A DNA stretch of 64,000 bases from CAWCLK01 sp963796225 (GTDB lineage Bacteria; Actinomycetota; Nitriliruptoria; Nitriliruptorales; Nitriliruptoraceae). Position numbers and translations under genes: made by a program. Under the pieces are notes generated by a model, which was given only the letters and a program-made list of their open reading frames with translations, had not been told where the DNA came from and searched no databases. Shown here piece by piece: positions 49,329-58,448 of the stretch. The stretch spans positions 30,504 through 94,503 of the forward strand of contig CAWCLK010000038.1 in NCBI GenBank assembly GCA_963796225.1, given 5' to 3'. Each line of letters opens with the position of its first letter. The first letter of the stretch is position 1.

Positions 49329-49913
49329 TCAGCAGGCGGGCAGCGCCGCGAGGGCGTCGTCCATGACCACCATGGTCACCTCGACCGGGGGCACGTCGTC
49401 GCTGGACAGCGTCGCCGTGTAGGTGGTCGCGTCGGTGCCGCCCTCGACGGTCACGTCGGTGGTCTCGGCCCGTGCGCCCTCACCGAGGTAGCGCAGGGCC
49501 AGGCCCTCCTCGCGGACCAGCGTGATGGTGACCTCGCCCTCGGTCGTGGCCAGGACGGCCCCGTCGGCGCCCGCGCACGCGGTGGCCACGGGGACCTCGC
49601 GACCGTCGAAGGCCAGGGTGACGGGGTCGATGGCCCCGTCGCCCTCGTCGGTGGCAGGCGCCGGGGCGGGGACGGTGTCGGTCCCGGGCCCCTCGTCCTC
49701 GACCTCGGCGGTCGCGGGAGGCGGCGTGTCGGTGCCGGGGCCCTCGTCCTCGACGACGGGCGCGGTGGCCTGCGGGGCGGGGGTCGTGGTGGCGGGGGCG
49801 CTGGCCGTGGGGGCCGGGGCGGCGGCGGTGTCGGCGACGGTGTCGGCGGCGCCGCAGCCGGCCAGGCCGATGGCGGCGAGGGCGAGGACGGCGAGGAGGG
49901 GACGGCGGGTCAT
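49329..49913 (-). CDS. Small secreted lipoprotein with repeated acidic decapeptide
   Basis: The 194-residue protein has a clear lipoprotein signal (LLAVLALAAIGLAGC; cysteine near residue 20), then about 65 residues of low-complexity A/P/T sequence containing two copies of VEDEGPGTDT separated by about 7 residues, then a C-terminal domain of about 100 residues (DPVTLAFDGREVPVATACAGADG to the end PAC) with two cysteines. I recognise no family for the C-terminal domain. The gene precedes the VWA gene on the same strand. Confidence 0.8.
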   Translation of the reverse strand: MTRRPLLAVLALAAIGLAGCGAADTVADTAAAPAPTASAPATTTPAPQATAPVVEDEGPGTDTPPPATAEVEDEGPGTDTVPAPAPATDEGDGAIDPVTLAFDGREVPVATACAGADGAVLATTEGEVTITLVREEGLALRYLGEGARAETTDVTVEGGTDATTYTATLSSDDVPPVEVTMVVMDDALAALPAC

Positions 49914-50078
49914 CGGGAGTGCCTTGGTGGCGGGATCCGCGGGGCGGATCAGCGGGATCGGACACCTGTCAGGACGCGGTGGGGCCCCACGTGGTTGTCG
50001 GGACACACCGGGGCCGGGCACCACGGGCGCGGCGCGCACGCTGGCTAGCCTCCGGTCGCCCCTGAGCCTCGGATCGAC

Positions 50079-51314
50079 ATGGCGAGACGCCGTCTGCCCG
50101 TCGGGCCGACGCTGGTCCTCGGGCTGCTGTCGATCGTGGCGTTCGGGTCGTGGTTCTACGGCTACGGCGTGCTGGTCGAGCCGATCCGGGTGGACACCGG
50201 CTGGAGCGAGGGCCTGCTCGGGGCGACCTACGGGGCGTCGCTGCTGGTGACCGGGGTGGCCGGCACCGCCGTCGGGCACGCCCTGGATGCGCGGGGCAGC
50301 CGCACGACCTTCCTCCTGCTCGCGGCCACGTCGACCATGGCCCTGCTGGCCGCCTCGCTGGCCACCTCGCCCGTGGCGTTCGCGGTCCTCGCAGCGACGG
50401 GTGGGGGCCTGGTCGGGGCGGGCGGCTACTACAACGCCACGTCGGCGGTGATGGCCCGGCTGGTGCCGCACGAGCGCGCCCACGGCATCACCGTGCTGAC
50501 GCTCTTCGGAGCCTTCGCGAGCCCGGTCTTCCTGCCGCTGATCGGCTGGGTGGTGACCCGCGTCGGGTGGCGCCCGACGTTGCGCGGCCTCGCCGTCGCC
50601 GTCGGTGTGGCCTACCTGCTGGCAGGCCTCGGTGTGCCCGACGTCCGCCCCGACGAGACCGAGCGGCCGCCGTTGCGCCGGGCGCTGCGCGAGGCCGCCG
50701 CCGGGCCGGCCAGGCGCGCGATCGTGGTCGCCGTCACGGTGGCGGGGGCGACGACGGCGCTGCTGCTGGTCCAGCAGGTGCCGGCGATGGCCGAGGCGGG
50801 GATGGCCCTGGCGACCGCGTCCGCCTTCGCCGGTGCCCGCGGCCTGCTGCAGCTCGGCGGGCGGCTGCCGCTTGCGCCCGTGGTGCTGCGGTTCGGGGGC
50901 CGCCGCACGTTGCGGGGCGCGTACCTGCTCACCGCCGTGGGCGCCCTGCTCCTCGTGGGGGCCGGCGGGCTGCTGCAGGCCGGGGCCTACGCCGTCGTCG
51001 CCGGCGTGGGGATCGGCGCCATGTCCGCGGTCGAGAGCATCCACGCGGCGCACGTGTACGAGGGCCCGTCCATGGGCGCCCACCTCGGCGCCCTGGGGAT
51101 GCTGCGGGGCGTCGGCGGGGCGATCGGTCCGACGGTCGGCGGCATCGCGGTCGACCTGACGGGCAGCCGCACCGTGCCGCTGGTCCTGTGCGCCGTCGGG
51201 GCGGTGGCGGCGGCCGCGGTGCTCGGGGAGGCGGCCGAACCGGTCAGTTCATCTCGGGGCGGGGCGGCAGCCGGAGATGGCTGGACGCCTTCCAGACGTC
51301 CTGGGAGTACTTGA
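50079..51314 (+). CDS. MFS transporter
   Basis: This 411-residue protein has about twelve hydrophobic segments and a major facilitator fold: the first helix is TLVLGLLSIVAFGSWFYGYGVL, the loop 2-3 motif is degenerate (GHALDARGSRTTF), and the long central loop lies at about residues 185-210. Several DHA-like exporters and monocarboxylate carriers look like this; the substrate cannot be assigned. Its 3' end overlaps the convergent moxR gene by 71 bp, and the last 25 residues are hydrophilic and serine/glycine-rich. Confidence 0.85.
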   Translation: MARRRLPVGPTLVLGLLSIVAFGSWFYGYGVLVEPIRVDTGWSEGLLGATYGASLLVTGVAGTAVGHALDARGSRTTFLLLAATSTMALLAASLATSPVAFAVLAATGGGLVGAGGYYNATSAVMARLVPHERAHGITVLTLFGAFASPVFLPLIGWVVTRVGWRPTLRGLAVAVGVAYLLAGLGVPDVRPDETERPPLRRALREAAAGPARRAIVVAVTVAGATTALLLVQQVPAMAEAGMALATASAFAGARGLLQLGGRLPLAPVVLRFGGRRTLRGAYLLTAVGALLLVGAGGLLQAGAYAVVAGVGIGAMSAVESIHAAHVYEGPSMGAHLGALGMLRGVGGAIGPTVGGIAVDLTGSRTVPLVLCAVGAVAAAAVLGEAAEPVSSSRGGAAAGDGWTPSRRPGST

Positions 51315-52146
51315 GCAGCACGTTCAGCGTGCTGCGCGCGACGTCCTCGTCGATGGTGTCGTAGCCGAGCTCGACCAGCGTGCGGGCCCAGTCGAGGGTC
51401 TCGGAGATCGACGGCGGCTTCTTCAGCTCCATCTGGCGCAGGCTGCGGACGATGCGGACGAGCTGGTCGGCGAGGTCGGCCGGCGCCTCGGGCACGCGCG
51501 ACAGCACGATCTGCTTCTCGCGCTCGACGTCGGGGTAGTCGAGGTAGAGGAACAGGCAGCGGCGCTTGAGCGCCTCGGACAGCTCGCGCGTGTTGTTGGA
51601 GGTCAGGATCACGAAGGGTTGGCGCGACCCGGTGACGGTGCCGAGCTCGGGGATGGTGACCTGGAAGTCGGACAGGATCTCGAGCAGGAGCGCCTCGAAC
51701 TCGAAGTCGACCTTGTCGACCTCGTCGATGAGCAGGACGGTGTCCTCGGTGGCGCGCAGGGCCTTCAGCAGCGGCCGCTCGAGCAGGTAGTCCTCGCCGA
51801 AGATGTCGTCGTGGACGTCCTCCCAGTCCTCACCGCCCCCGGGCGCGGCGGCGGGGGCCTTGCCGACCTGGATGCGCAGCAGCTGCTTCTTGTAGTTCCA
51901 CTCGTACAGCGCCTTGGCCTCGTCCAGGCCCTCGTAGCACTGCAGCCGGACCAGGTTGGCGTCGCGGGCGGCAGCGACGGCCTTGGCGAGCTCGGTCTTG
52001 CCGACCCCCGCCGGTCCCTCCACGAGGATCGGCTTGCCCAGCCGCTCGGCCAGGTAGACCACGGTCTCGATGGCCTCGTCGGTCAGGTAGCCGACGCCGG
52101 TCAGGCGTTCGGAGACATCGGTGACGCCGGCGAACTCGTGGGACAC
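51244..52146 (-). CDS. MoxR family AAA+ ATPase
   Basis: The 300-residue ATPase has Walker A GPAGVGKTE (near residue 44), Walker B LLIDEVDK, a sensor-1 TSNNTRE and the MoxR lid domain with LFLYLDYPDVEREKQIV. MoxR ATPases pair with VWA-domain proteins as chaperone-like systems that insert cofactors or assemble complexes. The likely partner is the CoxE-like VWA protein at 47799-49217, the same strand but separated by a lipoprotein and a convergent MFS gene. Confidence 0.92.
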   Translation of the reverse strand: MSHEFAGVTDVSERLTGVGYLTDEAIETVVYLAERLGKPILVEGPAGVGKTELAKAVAAARDANLVRLQCYEGLDEAKALYEWNYKKQLLRIQVGKAPAAAPGGGEDWEDVHDDIFGEDYLLERPLLKALRATEDTVLLIDEVDKVDFEFEALLLEILSDFQVTIPELGTVTGSRQPFVILTSNNTRELSEALKRRCLFLYLDYPDVEREKQIVLSRVPEAPADLADQLVRIVRSLRQMELKKPPSISETLDWARTLVELGYDTIDEDVARSTLNVLLKYSQDVWKASSHLRLPPRPEMN

Positions 52147-52213
52147 GGGAGGGTCCTTGGCGCGGGGGTGGGAGCGGCGACGAGCCTACGGTCCCGCCGG
52201 GACCACGTCCCCA

Positions 52214-52993
52214 TCACGCCCCGTCGCCGTGCCCCTGCCGCGACCGCATGCCTCGACCCACCCGGCTGATCAGCCCCTGGGGCAGGTGCCGCATCGCCGC
52301 GACCAGGCCCTTGTAGCGCAGGTCCGGGATCGACAGGTCCCGCCCCCGACGCAGGTCCCGCAGCGCCGTGGCCACGACCTCGTCCGCGTCGAGCCACATC
52401 GCGTCGGGGATGTCCGAGGTGGACATGCCGGCCCGCTGGTGGAACTCGGTGCGCACGAACCCGGGGTTGAAGGCCATGACCTGCACCCCGCGCGGGGCGA
52501 GCTCGGCCGCCAGCGCCTGCGAGAAGGTGGTCACCCACGCCTTGTGGGCGCTGTAGGTGTTGAGCGGGGCGAAGGCCGCCACCGACCCGACGTTGATGAT
52601 CGCCCCGTGACCACGGGCCGCCATCGCCCCCGCCGCCGCGTGGCTGAGCCGCAGCACGGCACGCACGAGCACGTCGAGGTAGTGCTCCTGCTGCTCGGCG
52701 GTGGTGTCGAGGAACGGGGCGTTGAGCCCGAACCCGGCGTTGTTGACCAGCAGGTCGATCGGGGCGTCGGTGGAGGCCACCCGCGCGGCGACCCGGTCGA
52801 GGTCGTCGGGCTCGGCCAGGTCGGCCGCGAGCACCTCGGCGTGCACGCCCCGCTGGGCCACGACCTCGTCCGCCACGGCACGCAGCCGGTCCTCGGTCCG
52901 CGCGACGAGCACGAGGTCGTACCCCTCCCCCGCCAGGCGGTCCACGAACGCGCGGCCGAGCCCGGCCGTCGCCCCGGTCACCAGTGCCGTCAC
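52214..52993 (-). CDS. Short-chain dehydrogenase/reductase (SDR)
   Basis: The 259-residue enzyme has the classical SDR cofactor motif TGATAGLG at the N-terminus, NNAG (LLVNNAGFGL) and the catalytic S...YxxxK set in INVGSVAAFAPLNTYSAHKAW. It belongs to the DltE/YdfG-like group acting on varied ketones or alcohols; the substrate is unknown. GTG 52993 gives a GTGA overlap with the DUF2207 gene and matches the start of homology. Confidence 0.9.
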   Translation of the reverse strand: MTALVTGATAGLGRAFVDRLAGEGYDLVLVARTEDRLRAVADEVVAQRGVHAEVLAADLAEPDDLDRVAARVASTDAPIDLLVNNAGFGLNAPFLDTTAEQQEHYLDVLVRAVLRLSHAAAGAMAARGHGAIINVGSVAAFAPLNTYSAHKAWVTTFSQALAAELAPRGVQVMAFNPGFVRTEFHQRAGMSTSDIPDAMWLDADEVVATALRDLRRGRDLSIPDLRYKGLVAAMRHLPQGLISRVGRGMRSRQGHGDGA

Positions 52994-54882
52994 CACGAGC
53001 CACCTCCGCCGCCGCCCATGCCGCCGCCCGAGAAGCCGCCGCCACCGCCGAAGCCGCCGCTGGAGAACCCGCCGCTGCCGCTGGACGGCGGCGCGGTGGT
53101 CACGGCCGTGGCCATCGAGGAGGAGAAGTCGTTCATGCCGGCCGAGAACGCCATGAGGCGGAAGGGCCCGTGGCCGACGTAGAAGCCACCGACGGCGGCG
53201 CCCACGTCGATCCCGATGCCCTCGAAGACCTGCGCCCAGTGGTCGACGCAGCCGAACACGACCGCGTAGGGCAGGACCTCGACGAACAGCCGCTCGGCCT
53301 CGGCGAACTCCATCCGGTCGGCCTCGGCGGTCGTGACGAACTCGCGGAAGCCCAGCGTGCGCGTGAGCATCGCCGAGCCCTTGCCGGTACGTCGCGGCAT
53401 CAGTCGGTGCACGGCCATCAGCGCCAGGCCCAGCAGCACGATCGCCAGCCCCACGACCCCCATGCGCAGGCGCATGCCCAGGAAGAAGGTCGCGACTGCC
53501 CCGGCCCCTGCCAGGGCGATGCCCAGCCCCAGCCACCGGGCACGGGTCTGGTCGGGACGGTCGGCGAACCAGCGCCGGCTCTGCCCATCGCTGTAGATGG
53601 CGGTCTCGACCTTCTGGTAGTCGGACGCGAAGGTCCCCTTGAGGTCGGACACGAGGACCTCGTGGCGGCCGTCGAACAGGCCGTCCATCATCAGCCGCTC
53701 GTACCCGAGCAGGTCCTCGCGGCTGGGGTCGGTCTCGACCAGCTTCCAGTCGGCCCTCCGGAACCAGCCGCCCTCCTGGGCCTCCTCGATCCGCAGGTGC
53801 CCGCGCACCGCCAGGTCGACCAGCGTCGAGGTGACGTCCACGGCGTCGACCCGTTCGTCGACGATCAGCCCGAGCTGGGCGGGGCGCAGGTCGTCCGGCG
53901 GTCGGTACTCGACCGGCACCGCCCGGGGCTCGAACATGCCCCGGCGCCGCTCGCCGGCCTGCGTGTCGTCGAGCTGGCCGTGGGAGGTGACGCCGCCCCG
54001 CGCCGTGCGGTCCCGCCCCTGGCGCCAGCCGAGCAGGGCCAGGCCGCCGGCACCGAGCAGCGCGATCACCACGGCGAGCGGGATCGCCGCCCGCGACCCG
54101 ATGAGGAAGCGGTGCAGGGTCGCCTTCTCGTCGAGCAGGATCGGTGGCACGTCCACGGCACCGGGTTCGAGCCGCACGGTGACCGTCATCCCCTCGTGGG
54201 GCGCCAGCAGCCCGGTGGAGCGGTACCGCGCCCCGCCCTCCACGGTCGAGGCGTCACACGCGTCGGTGGAGTACTCGGGCCCCTGCAGGCAGCGCACCTC
54301 GGTCACGCCCGGGGCACGCAGCTCGGCCGTGGCCTGCTGGATCGGGACGTCCCACCCCGTGCCGATGGCGTCCCACGCCAGGGCCGGGCCGTCGTCCAGC
54401 GGCTCGACCGCCCCGCGGACGCGGTACCGGATCGTGTACTGCTGCCGGCCGCTCACGGTCGTGTCGGCGTCACCGATGCGGATCGCCACGTTGCCGTTCT
54501 GGGCCTGCGGTCCCTCGACCTGCACGTCGGTCGGGGCGCCGGTGCCGGATTCGACCTGGATCGCGTCGACCTCGATCACCCGGCGATACCGCGAGGGGTC
54601 GACGCCCTCGGGGAGCCGGGCCGCGAGCTCCGCGGGCAACGGCGTGGGCAGCTCCTCCCACACCGGGATGTACCGGAAGATGCCGTGCTTCTGGAGCGTG
54701 CCGAAGTCGACGGCGATGTCCTCGACGACCAGCAGGTCGGCGTCGTCGGTGATCTCCATCAGGACGTCGTAGGAGGTGACCGACCAGCCCGCACCGCCCT
54801 GCTGCGCCCCGGACGACGGCCCCACCACGGCCAGCCAGGCCAGGCAGGCCAGGACGACGGCGAGGACGCGACGGGGCTTCAC
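52990..54882 (-). CDS. DUF2207 membrane protein
   Basis: A 630-residue membrane protein with a signal peptide (VLACLAWLAVVGPSSGA), an extracellular N-terminal DUF2207 domain (WSVTSYDVLMEITDDADLLVVED), a first membrane helix (AIPLAVVIALLGAGGLALLGW, near residue 280), a cytoplasmic region, two more helices near residue 470, and a glycine/serine-rich tail (GGFGGGGGFSGGGMGGGGG). This family nearly always accompanies lemA, as here with a GTGA overlap. Function is unknown; the glycine tail is a family feature. Confidence 0.9.
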   Translation of the reverse strand: MKPRRVLAVVLACLAWLAVVGPSSGAQQGGAGWSVTSYDVLMEITDDADLLVVEDIAVDFGTLQKHGIFRYIPVWEELPTPLPAELAARLPEGVDPSRYRRVIEVDAIQVESGTGAPTDVQVEGPQAQNGNVAIRIGDADTTVSGRQQYTIRYRVRGAVEPLDDGPALAWDAIGTGWDVPIQQATAELRAPGVTEVRCLQGPEYSTDACDASTVEGGARYRSTGLLAPHEGMTVTVRLEPGAVDVPPILLDEKATLHRFLIGSRAAIPLAVVIALLGAGGLALLGWRQGRDRTARGGVTSHGQLDDTQAGERRRGMFEPRAVPVEYRPPDDLRPAQLGLIVDERVDAVDVTSTLVDLAVRGHLRIEEAQEGGWFRRADWKLVETDPSREDLLGYERLMMDGLFDGRHEVLVSDLKGTFASDYQKVETAIYSDGQSRRWFADRPDQTRARWLGLGIALAGAGAVATFFLGMRLRMGVVGLAIVLLGLALMAVHRLMPRRTGKGSAMLTRTLGFREFVTTAEADRMEFAEAERLFVEVLPYAVVFGCVDHWAQVFEGIGIDVGAAVGGFYVGHGPFRLMAFSAGMNDFSSSMATAVTTAPPSSGSGGFSSGGFGGGGGFSGGGMGGGGGGSW

Positions 54883-55436
54883 GAGTCCATCCCGACGGTC
54901 GGGACCGCCCGGTCGCCGGCCTCGGCCTTGAAGTACTCGCGCTCGCGGAACCCCATCGGACGGGAGATCAGCACGGCCGGGAAGGACTGGATGCCGGTGT
55001 TCAGGTTCTCGACGACGGCGTTGTGGTACCGGCGCGCGAAGGAGATGTCCTCCTCGAGGCGCGCCAGCTCGCGCTGCAGCTGCAGGAAGTTCGTCGACGC
55101 CTTGAGGTCGGGGTAGGCCTCGGCCACGGCGAACAGCTGCCGCAGGGCGCCCTCGAGCTGCTCGTCGGCCTCCCCCGCCGCCCGCGGACCCGACGCACCG
55201 GCCACGGCGTTGCGCGCCTCGACGACCCGTTCGAGGGTCTCGCGTTCGTGCCCGGCATAGCCACGGACCGTCTCGACGAGGTTGGGGACCACGTCGGCCC
55301 GGCGCTGCAGCTGCACGTCGATGCCCGACCAGGCCTCCTCGGCCTTGTTGCGCAGGCGCACGAGCCGGTTGTAGACGGCGATGGCCCACACGGCGAGGAG
55401 CACCACCAGCACCACGAGCACGATGGCCCAGATCAC
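54879..55436 (-). CDS. lemA: LemA family protein
   Basis: The 185-residue protein has one N-terminal membrane helix (IVLVVLVVLLAVWAIAVYNRL) and a coiled helical domain with the family signature NKAEEAWSGIDVQLQRRADVVPNLVETVRGYA (quoted in parts), FLQLQRELARLEEDISFARRYHN and FRERE-type ending. LemA proteins are membrane-anchored helical bundles of unknown function; the pairing with DUF2207 is conserved. Confidence 0.94.
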   Translation of the reverse strand: MIWAIVLVVLVVLLAVWAIAVYNRLVRLRNKAEEAWSGIDVQLQRRADVVPNLVETVRGYAGHERETLERVVEARNAVAGASGPRAAGEADEQLEGALRQLFAVAEAYPDLKASTNFLQLQRELARLEEDISFARRYHNAVVENLNTGIQSFPAVLISRPMGFREREYFKAEAGDRAVPTVGMDS

Positions 55437-55490
55437 GTGCGCCCCCGGTCGGTCGACGGTGCCGTCAAGCCTAGGGCCGGGTGCCCGTCG

Positions 55491-56630
55491 TCAGCGCCAG
55501 CCGCCGCTGCGGGACGGGGCGCGGACCGCGAGGTCGTCGCGGTGCACCACCTCGCGGGCGAACCCGGGGCCGAGCTCCTCGACGGCGTCCAGCGTCGACC
55601 GCCCCGCGATCCGGCCCACGTCGTCGGCGGCGTAGGCCGACAGCCCGCGTGCGATCACGTCACCTGCCGGGCCGACGACCTCGACGGCGTCGCCCGCCTG
55701 GAAGCGTCCTTCGACCTCGGTGATGCCGACGGCCAGCAGGGACCGGCCGCGGTCGACCAGCGCGTCGGCCGCCCCGGCGTCGACGTGCAGCCGGCCGGCG
55801 GGCCGCAGCGCGTAGCCGATCCAGAGCCGGCGGGCCTCGAGGCGACGTGCCTCGGCGACGAACCAGGTGCCGACGGGCTCGCCCGCGACGACGTCCCGGA
55901 TGACGTCGGGCCGGCGGGCGTCGGCCACGACCGCGTGCGCCGTGGAGGCCGTGGCGATCAGGGCCGCCTCGACCTTGGTCCGCATGCCGCCGGAGCCCAC
56001 GTGCGAGCCGACCCCGCCGACGGTGGCCAGGTCGACGTCACCGGCGTGCTCGACCCGGTCGATCCGCCGCGCCCCGGGGCGGGTGGGCGGCCCGTCGTAC
56101 AGCCCGTCGACGTCCGAGAGCAGCAGGAGCAGCTGCGCGTCGAGCATGGAGGCCACCAGCGCCGCGAGGTGGTCGTTGTCGCCGTAGGCCAGCTCGTCGG
56201 TGGCCACGGCGTCGTTCTCGTTGATCACCGGCACGGCGTCGAGGCCCAGCAGGCGCTGCAGCGTGTGACGCGCGTTGAGGTACCGGGGCCGGTGGCCGAA
56301 GTCGTCGGGGGTCAGCAGGATCTGGGCGGCCGACAGGCCGTGGGGGCGCAGCGTGCGCTGGTACTCGTGGATCAGCTCGCCCTGGCCGACCGCGGCGCAC
56401 GCCTGCAGGCTCTGCAGGTCCGCGGGCCGGCGGTCGAGGCCGAGCAGCCCCATCCCGGCGGCCACGGCCCCGGAGGACACCAGCACGACGCGGGTCCCGC
56501 TGGCGCGGACCGCGACGATCTGCTCGGCCAGGGCACGGACCTGGTCGCGGTCGAGCAGGCCGTCCGCACCCCGCAGGCTCGACGAGCCCACCTTCACCAC
56601 GGCCAGGTCGGGGCGGGAGAACCGACTCAC
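55491..56630 (-). CDS. proB: Glutamate 5-kinase
   Basis: ProB phosphorylates glutamate at the gamma carboxyl, the first step to proline, another compatible solute. The 379-residue protein has the amino-acid-kinase domain (VVKVGSSSLRG, VSSGAVAAGMGLLG, VINENDAVATDEL, GVGSHVGSGGMRTKVEAA) and a C-terminal PUA domain (from about residue 275). Start GTG 56630 overlaps the obgE stop by GTGA. proA does not follow, so it must lie elsewhere. Confidence 0.94.
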   Translation of the reverse strand: MSRFSRPDLAVVKVGSSSLRGADGLLDRDQVRALAEQIVAVRASGTRVVLVSSGAVAAGMGLLGLDRRPADLQSLQACAAVGQGELIHEYQRTLRPHGLSAAQILLTPDDFGHRPRYLNARHTLQRLLGLDAVPVINENDAVATDELAYGDNDHLAALVASMLDAQLLLLLSDVDGLYDGPPTRPGARRIDRVEHAGDVDLATVGGVGSHVGSGGMRTKVEAALIATASTAHAVVADARRPDVIRDVVAGEPVGTWFVAEARRLEARRLWIGYALRPAGRLHVDAGAADALVDRGRSLLAVGITEVEGRFQAGDAVEVVGPAGDVIARGLSAYAADDVGRIAGRSTLDAVEELGPGFAREVVHRDDLAVRAPSRSGGWR

Positions 56631-58051
56631 CGGTCGTCCTCCGCGAGCTCGTCCAGGTCCTCGGGGTCGTCGGCGTCGTCGGCCAGCAGCGCCTCGCGTT
56701 CGTCGACGGGCAGGTCCTCGACGGCGGGGTCGAACTCGAAGACCGTGTCGCCGATCACCACGTCGTCGCCGGCACGCACGCCAGCGGCGACCAGGGCCTT
56801 CTCGACGCCAGCGCGGCGAAGGCGGCCCTGCAGGTACCGGACCGCGTCGGGCACCTCGAGCGGCAGCATCTGCACCCAGCGTTCGATCCGTCGTCCCGCC
56901 ACGCGGATCATGCCGGTCTCGTCGCGGACGACCTCGAAGTCGGGACCGCGGCGTTCGAGCCGGATGACGACCTCCTCCTCGTCCTCGTCGACCTCGGTGA
57001 GGTGGCCGTGCTCCTCGCGCTGCTCGTGGACCAGCGCCCCGAGCCGGTAGCGCATCGCATCGAGGCCCGCGCCGGACACCGCGGACACCTCGAAGACCTC
57101 GTACCCGCGGTCCTCGAGCTCGTCGCGGACCATGTCGGCCATCGCCTGCCCGTCGGGCACGTCGATCTTGTTCAGGGCGACGACCTCGACCCGGTCCAGC
57201 ATCCCGGGGTCGTGCTGGCGCAGCTCCTCCCGGATGACGTCGAGGTCGGTCAACGGGTCGCGGTCGGGTTCGAAGGGCGTCGTGTCGAGCACGTGCAGCA
57301 GGACGCGGCAGCGTTCGACGTGCTTGAGGAAGCGGTGGCCGAGGCCCTTGCCCTCCGCGGCGCCCTCGACCAGGCCGGGGACGTCGGCGAGGACCACGTC
57401 GATGGGGTCGCCGGCGGCGGTGTTGCCGGCCCGCATGACCCCGAGGTGGGGCGTGAGGGTGGTGAAGGGCCACGCCTCGATCCGGGGTCGGGCGGCCGAC
57501 AGGCGGGAGATCATGGACGACTTGCCGGCGGACGGGAAGCCCACGAGCCCGACGTCGGCGATGACCTTGAGCTCGAGGCGCAGGGACAGCTCCTCGACCT
57601 GCTCGCCCCGTTCGTGGAAGCGGGGCAACCGCCGGTGCCGGTTGGCGAACGCCGTGTTGCCACGGCCGCCACGACCGCCCTCGGACACGGTGACGCGCTG
57701 GCCGTGGCGAACGAGGTCGGCCACCACGGCACCAGTGTCGCGGTCACGCACGAGGGTCCCGACGGGGACGGGCAGCACCGTGTCGGCGCCCTCGGCGCCC
57801 GTCTTCAGCATGCCCTGGCCGTGGCCGCCGTCCGCGCCCCGCTGGTGCGGGTGACGGTGCAGGTCGAGCAGGGAGGTCATGCCCTCGTCGGCCTCGAGGA
57901 CCACGTCACCGCCCCGGCCGCCGTCGCCGCCGTCGGGACCGCCGCGTGGCACGTGGGCCTCGCGGCGGAACGACGTCACGCCGTTGCCACCGCGACCGCC
58001 GCGCACGTGGATCGTGCACTCGTCGACGAACTCGGCGCCGGTCTCGGACAT
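56627..58051 (-). CDS. obgE: GTPase ObgE/CgtA
   Basis: Obg is an essential ribosome-associated GTPase linked to 50S assembly and stress. The 474-residue protein has the glycine-rich Obg domain (RGGRGGNGVTSFRRE onward), the G domain (GFPSAGKSS, DVPGL, NKID) and a C-terminal OCT domain plus an acidic tail (ADDADDPEDLDELAED). It follows rpmA and precedes proB on the same strand, the canonical actinobacterial order. Confidence 0.96.
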   Translation of the reverse strand: MSETGAEFVDECTIHVRGGRGGNGVTSFRREAHVPRGGPDGGDGGRGGDVVLEADEGMTSLLDLHRHPHQRGADGGHGQGMLKTGAEGADTVLPVPVGTLVRDRDTGAVVADLVRHGQRVTVSEGGRGGRGNTAFANRHRRLPRFHERGEQVEELSLRLELKVIADVGLVGFPSAGKSSMISRLSAARPRIEAWPFTTLTPHLGVMRAGNTAAGDPIDVVLADVPGLVEGAAEGKGLGHRFLKHVERCRVLLHVLDTTPFEPDRDPLTDLDVIREELRQHDPGMLDRVEVVALNKIDVPDGQAMADMVRDELEDRGYEVFEVSAVSGAGLDAMRYRLGALVHEQREEHGHLTEVDEDEEEVVIRLERRGPDFEVVRDETGMIRVAGRRIERWVQMLPLEVPDAVRYLQGRLRRAGVEKALVAAGVRAGDDVVIGDTVFEFDPAVEDLPVDEREALLADDADDPEDLDELAEDDR

Positions 58052-58080
58052 GGCAGGGCTTCCCTGTCGGGATGCACGAA

Positions 58081-58100
58081 GGCGGCCCGTGCGGGCCGCC
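58081..58100 (-). terminator. Hairpin between rpmA and obgE
   Basis: A perfect 8-bp stem (GGCGGCCC/GGGCCGCC) with a 4-nt loop lies 27 bp after the rpmA stop and 30 bp before obgE. It probably lowers read-through from the heavily expressed ribosomal protein genes into obgE. Confidence 0.6.
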
Positions 58101-58126
58101 CTCGAGCACGATGTGTGGCCGCGCCG

Positions 58127-58384
58127 TCAGGCGTCGACCGGGTCCACGTTCGCGAAGGTGCGAGCGCCGGACTTGCGGAACCGCACCGAGCCGTCGACGA
58201 GCGCGAACAGCGTGTCGTCGCCGCCGCGGCCGACGTTGTCGCCGGGGTGGATCTTGGTGCCGCGCTGACGGACGATGATGCCGCCGGCACGGACGACCTC
58301 GCCGCCGTAGCGCTTGACGCCGAGGCGCTTCGGGTTGGAATCGCGGCCGTTGTTGGACGAGCCGCCGCCCTTCTTGTGCGCCAT
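58127..58384 (-). CDS. rpmA: 50S ribosomal protein L27
   Basis: The 85-residue protein starts MAHKKGGGSSNNGRDSNPKR, the invariant L27 N-terminus that reaches the peptidyl transferase centre, and contains GGIIVRQRGTKIHPGDNVG. It lacks the cleavable N-terminal extension seen in Firmicutes. Confidence 0.98.
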   Translation of the reverse strand: MAHKKGGGSSNNGRDSNPKRLGVKRYGGEVVRAGGIIVRQRGTKIHPGDNVGRGGDDTLFALVDGSVRFRKSGARTFANVDPVDA

Positions 58385-58448
58385 GAGGGACTCCTAAGGG
58401 TCGTGCGCCGCAGCGCGGGGGGTCGTGCGCCGCAGCGCCGGGATCAGG

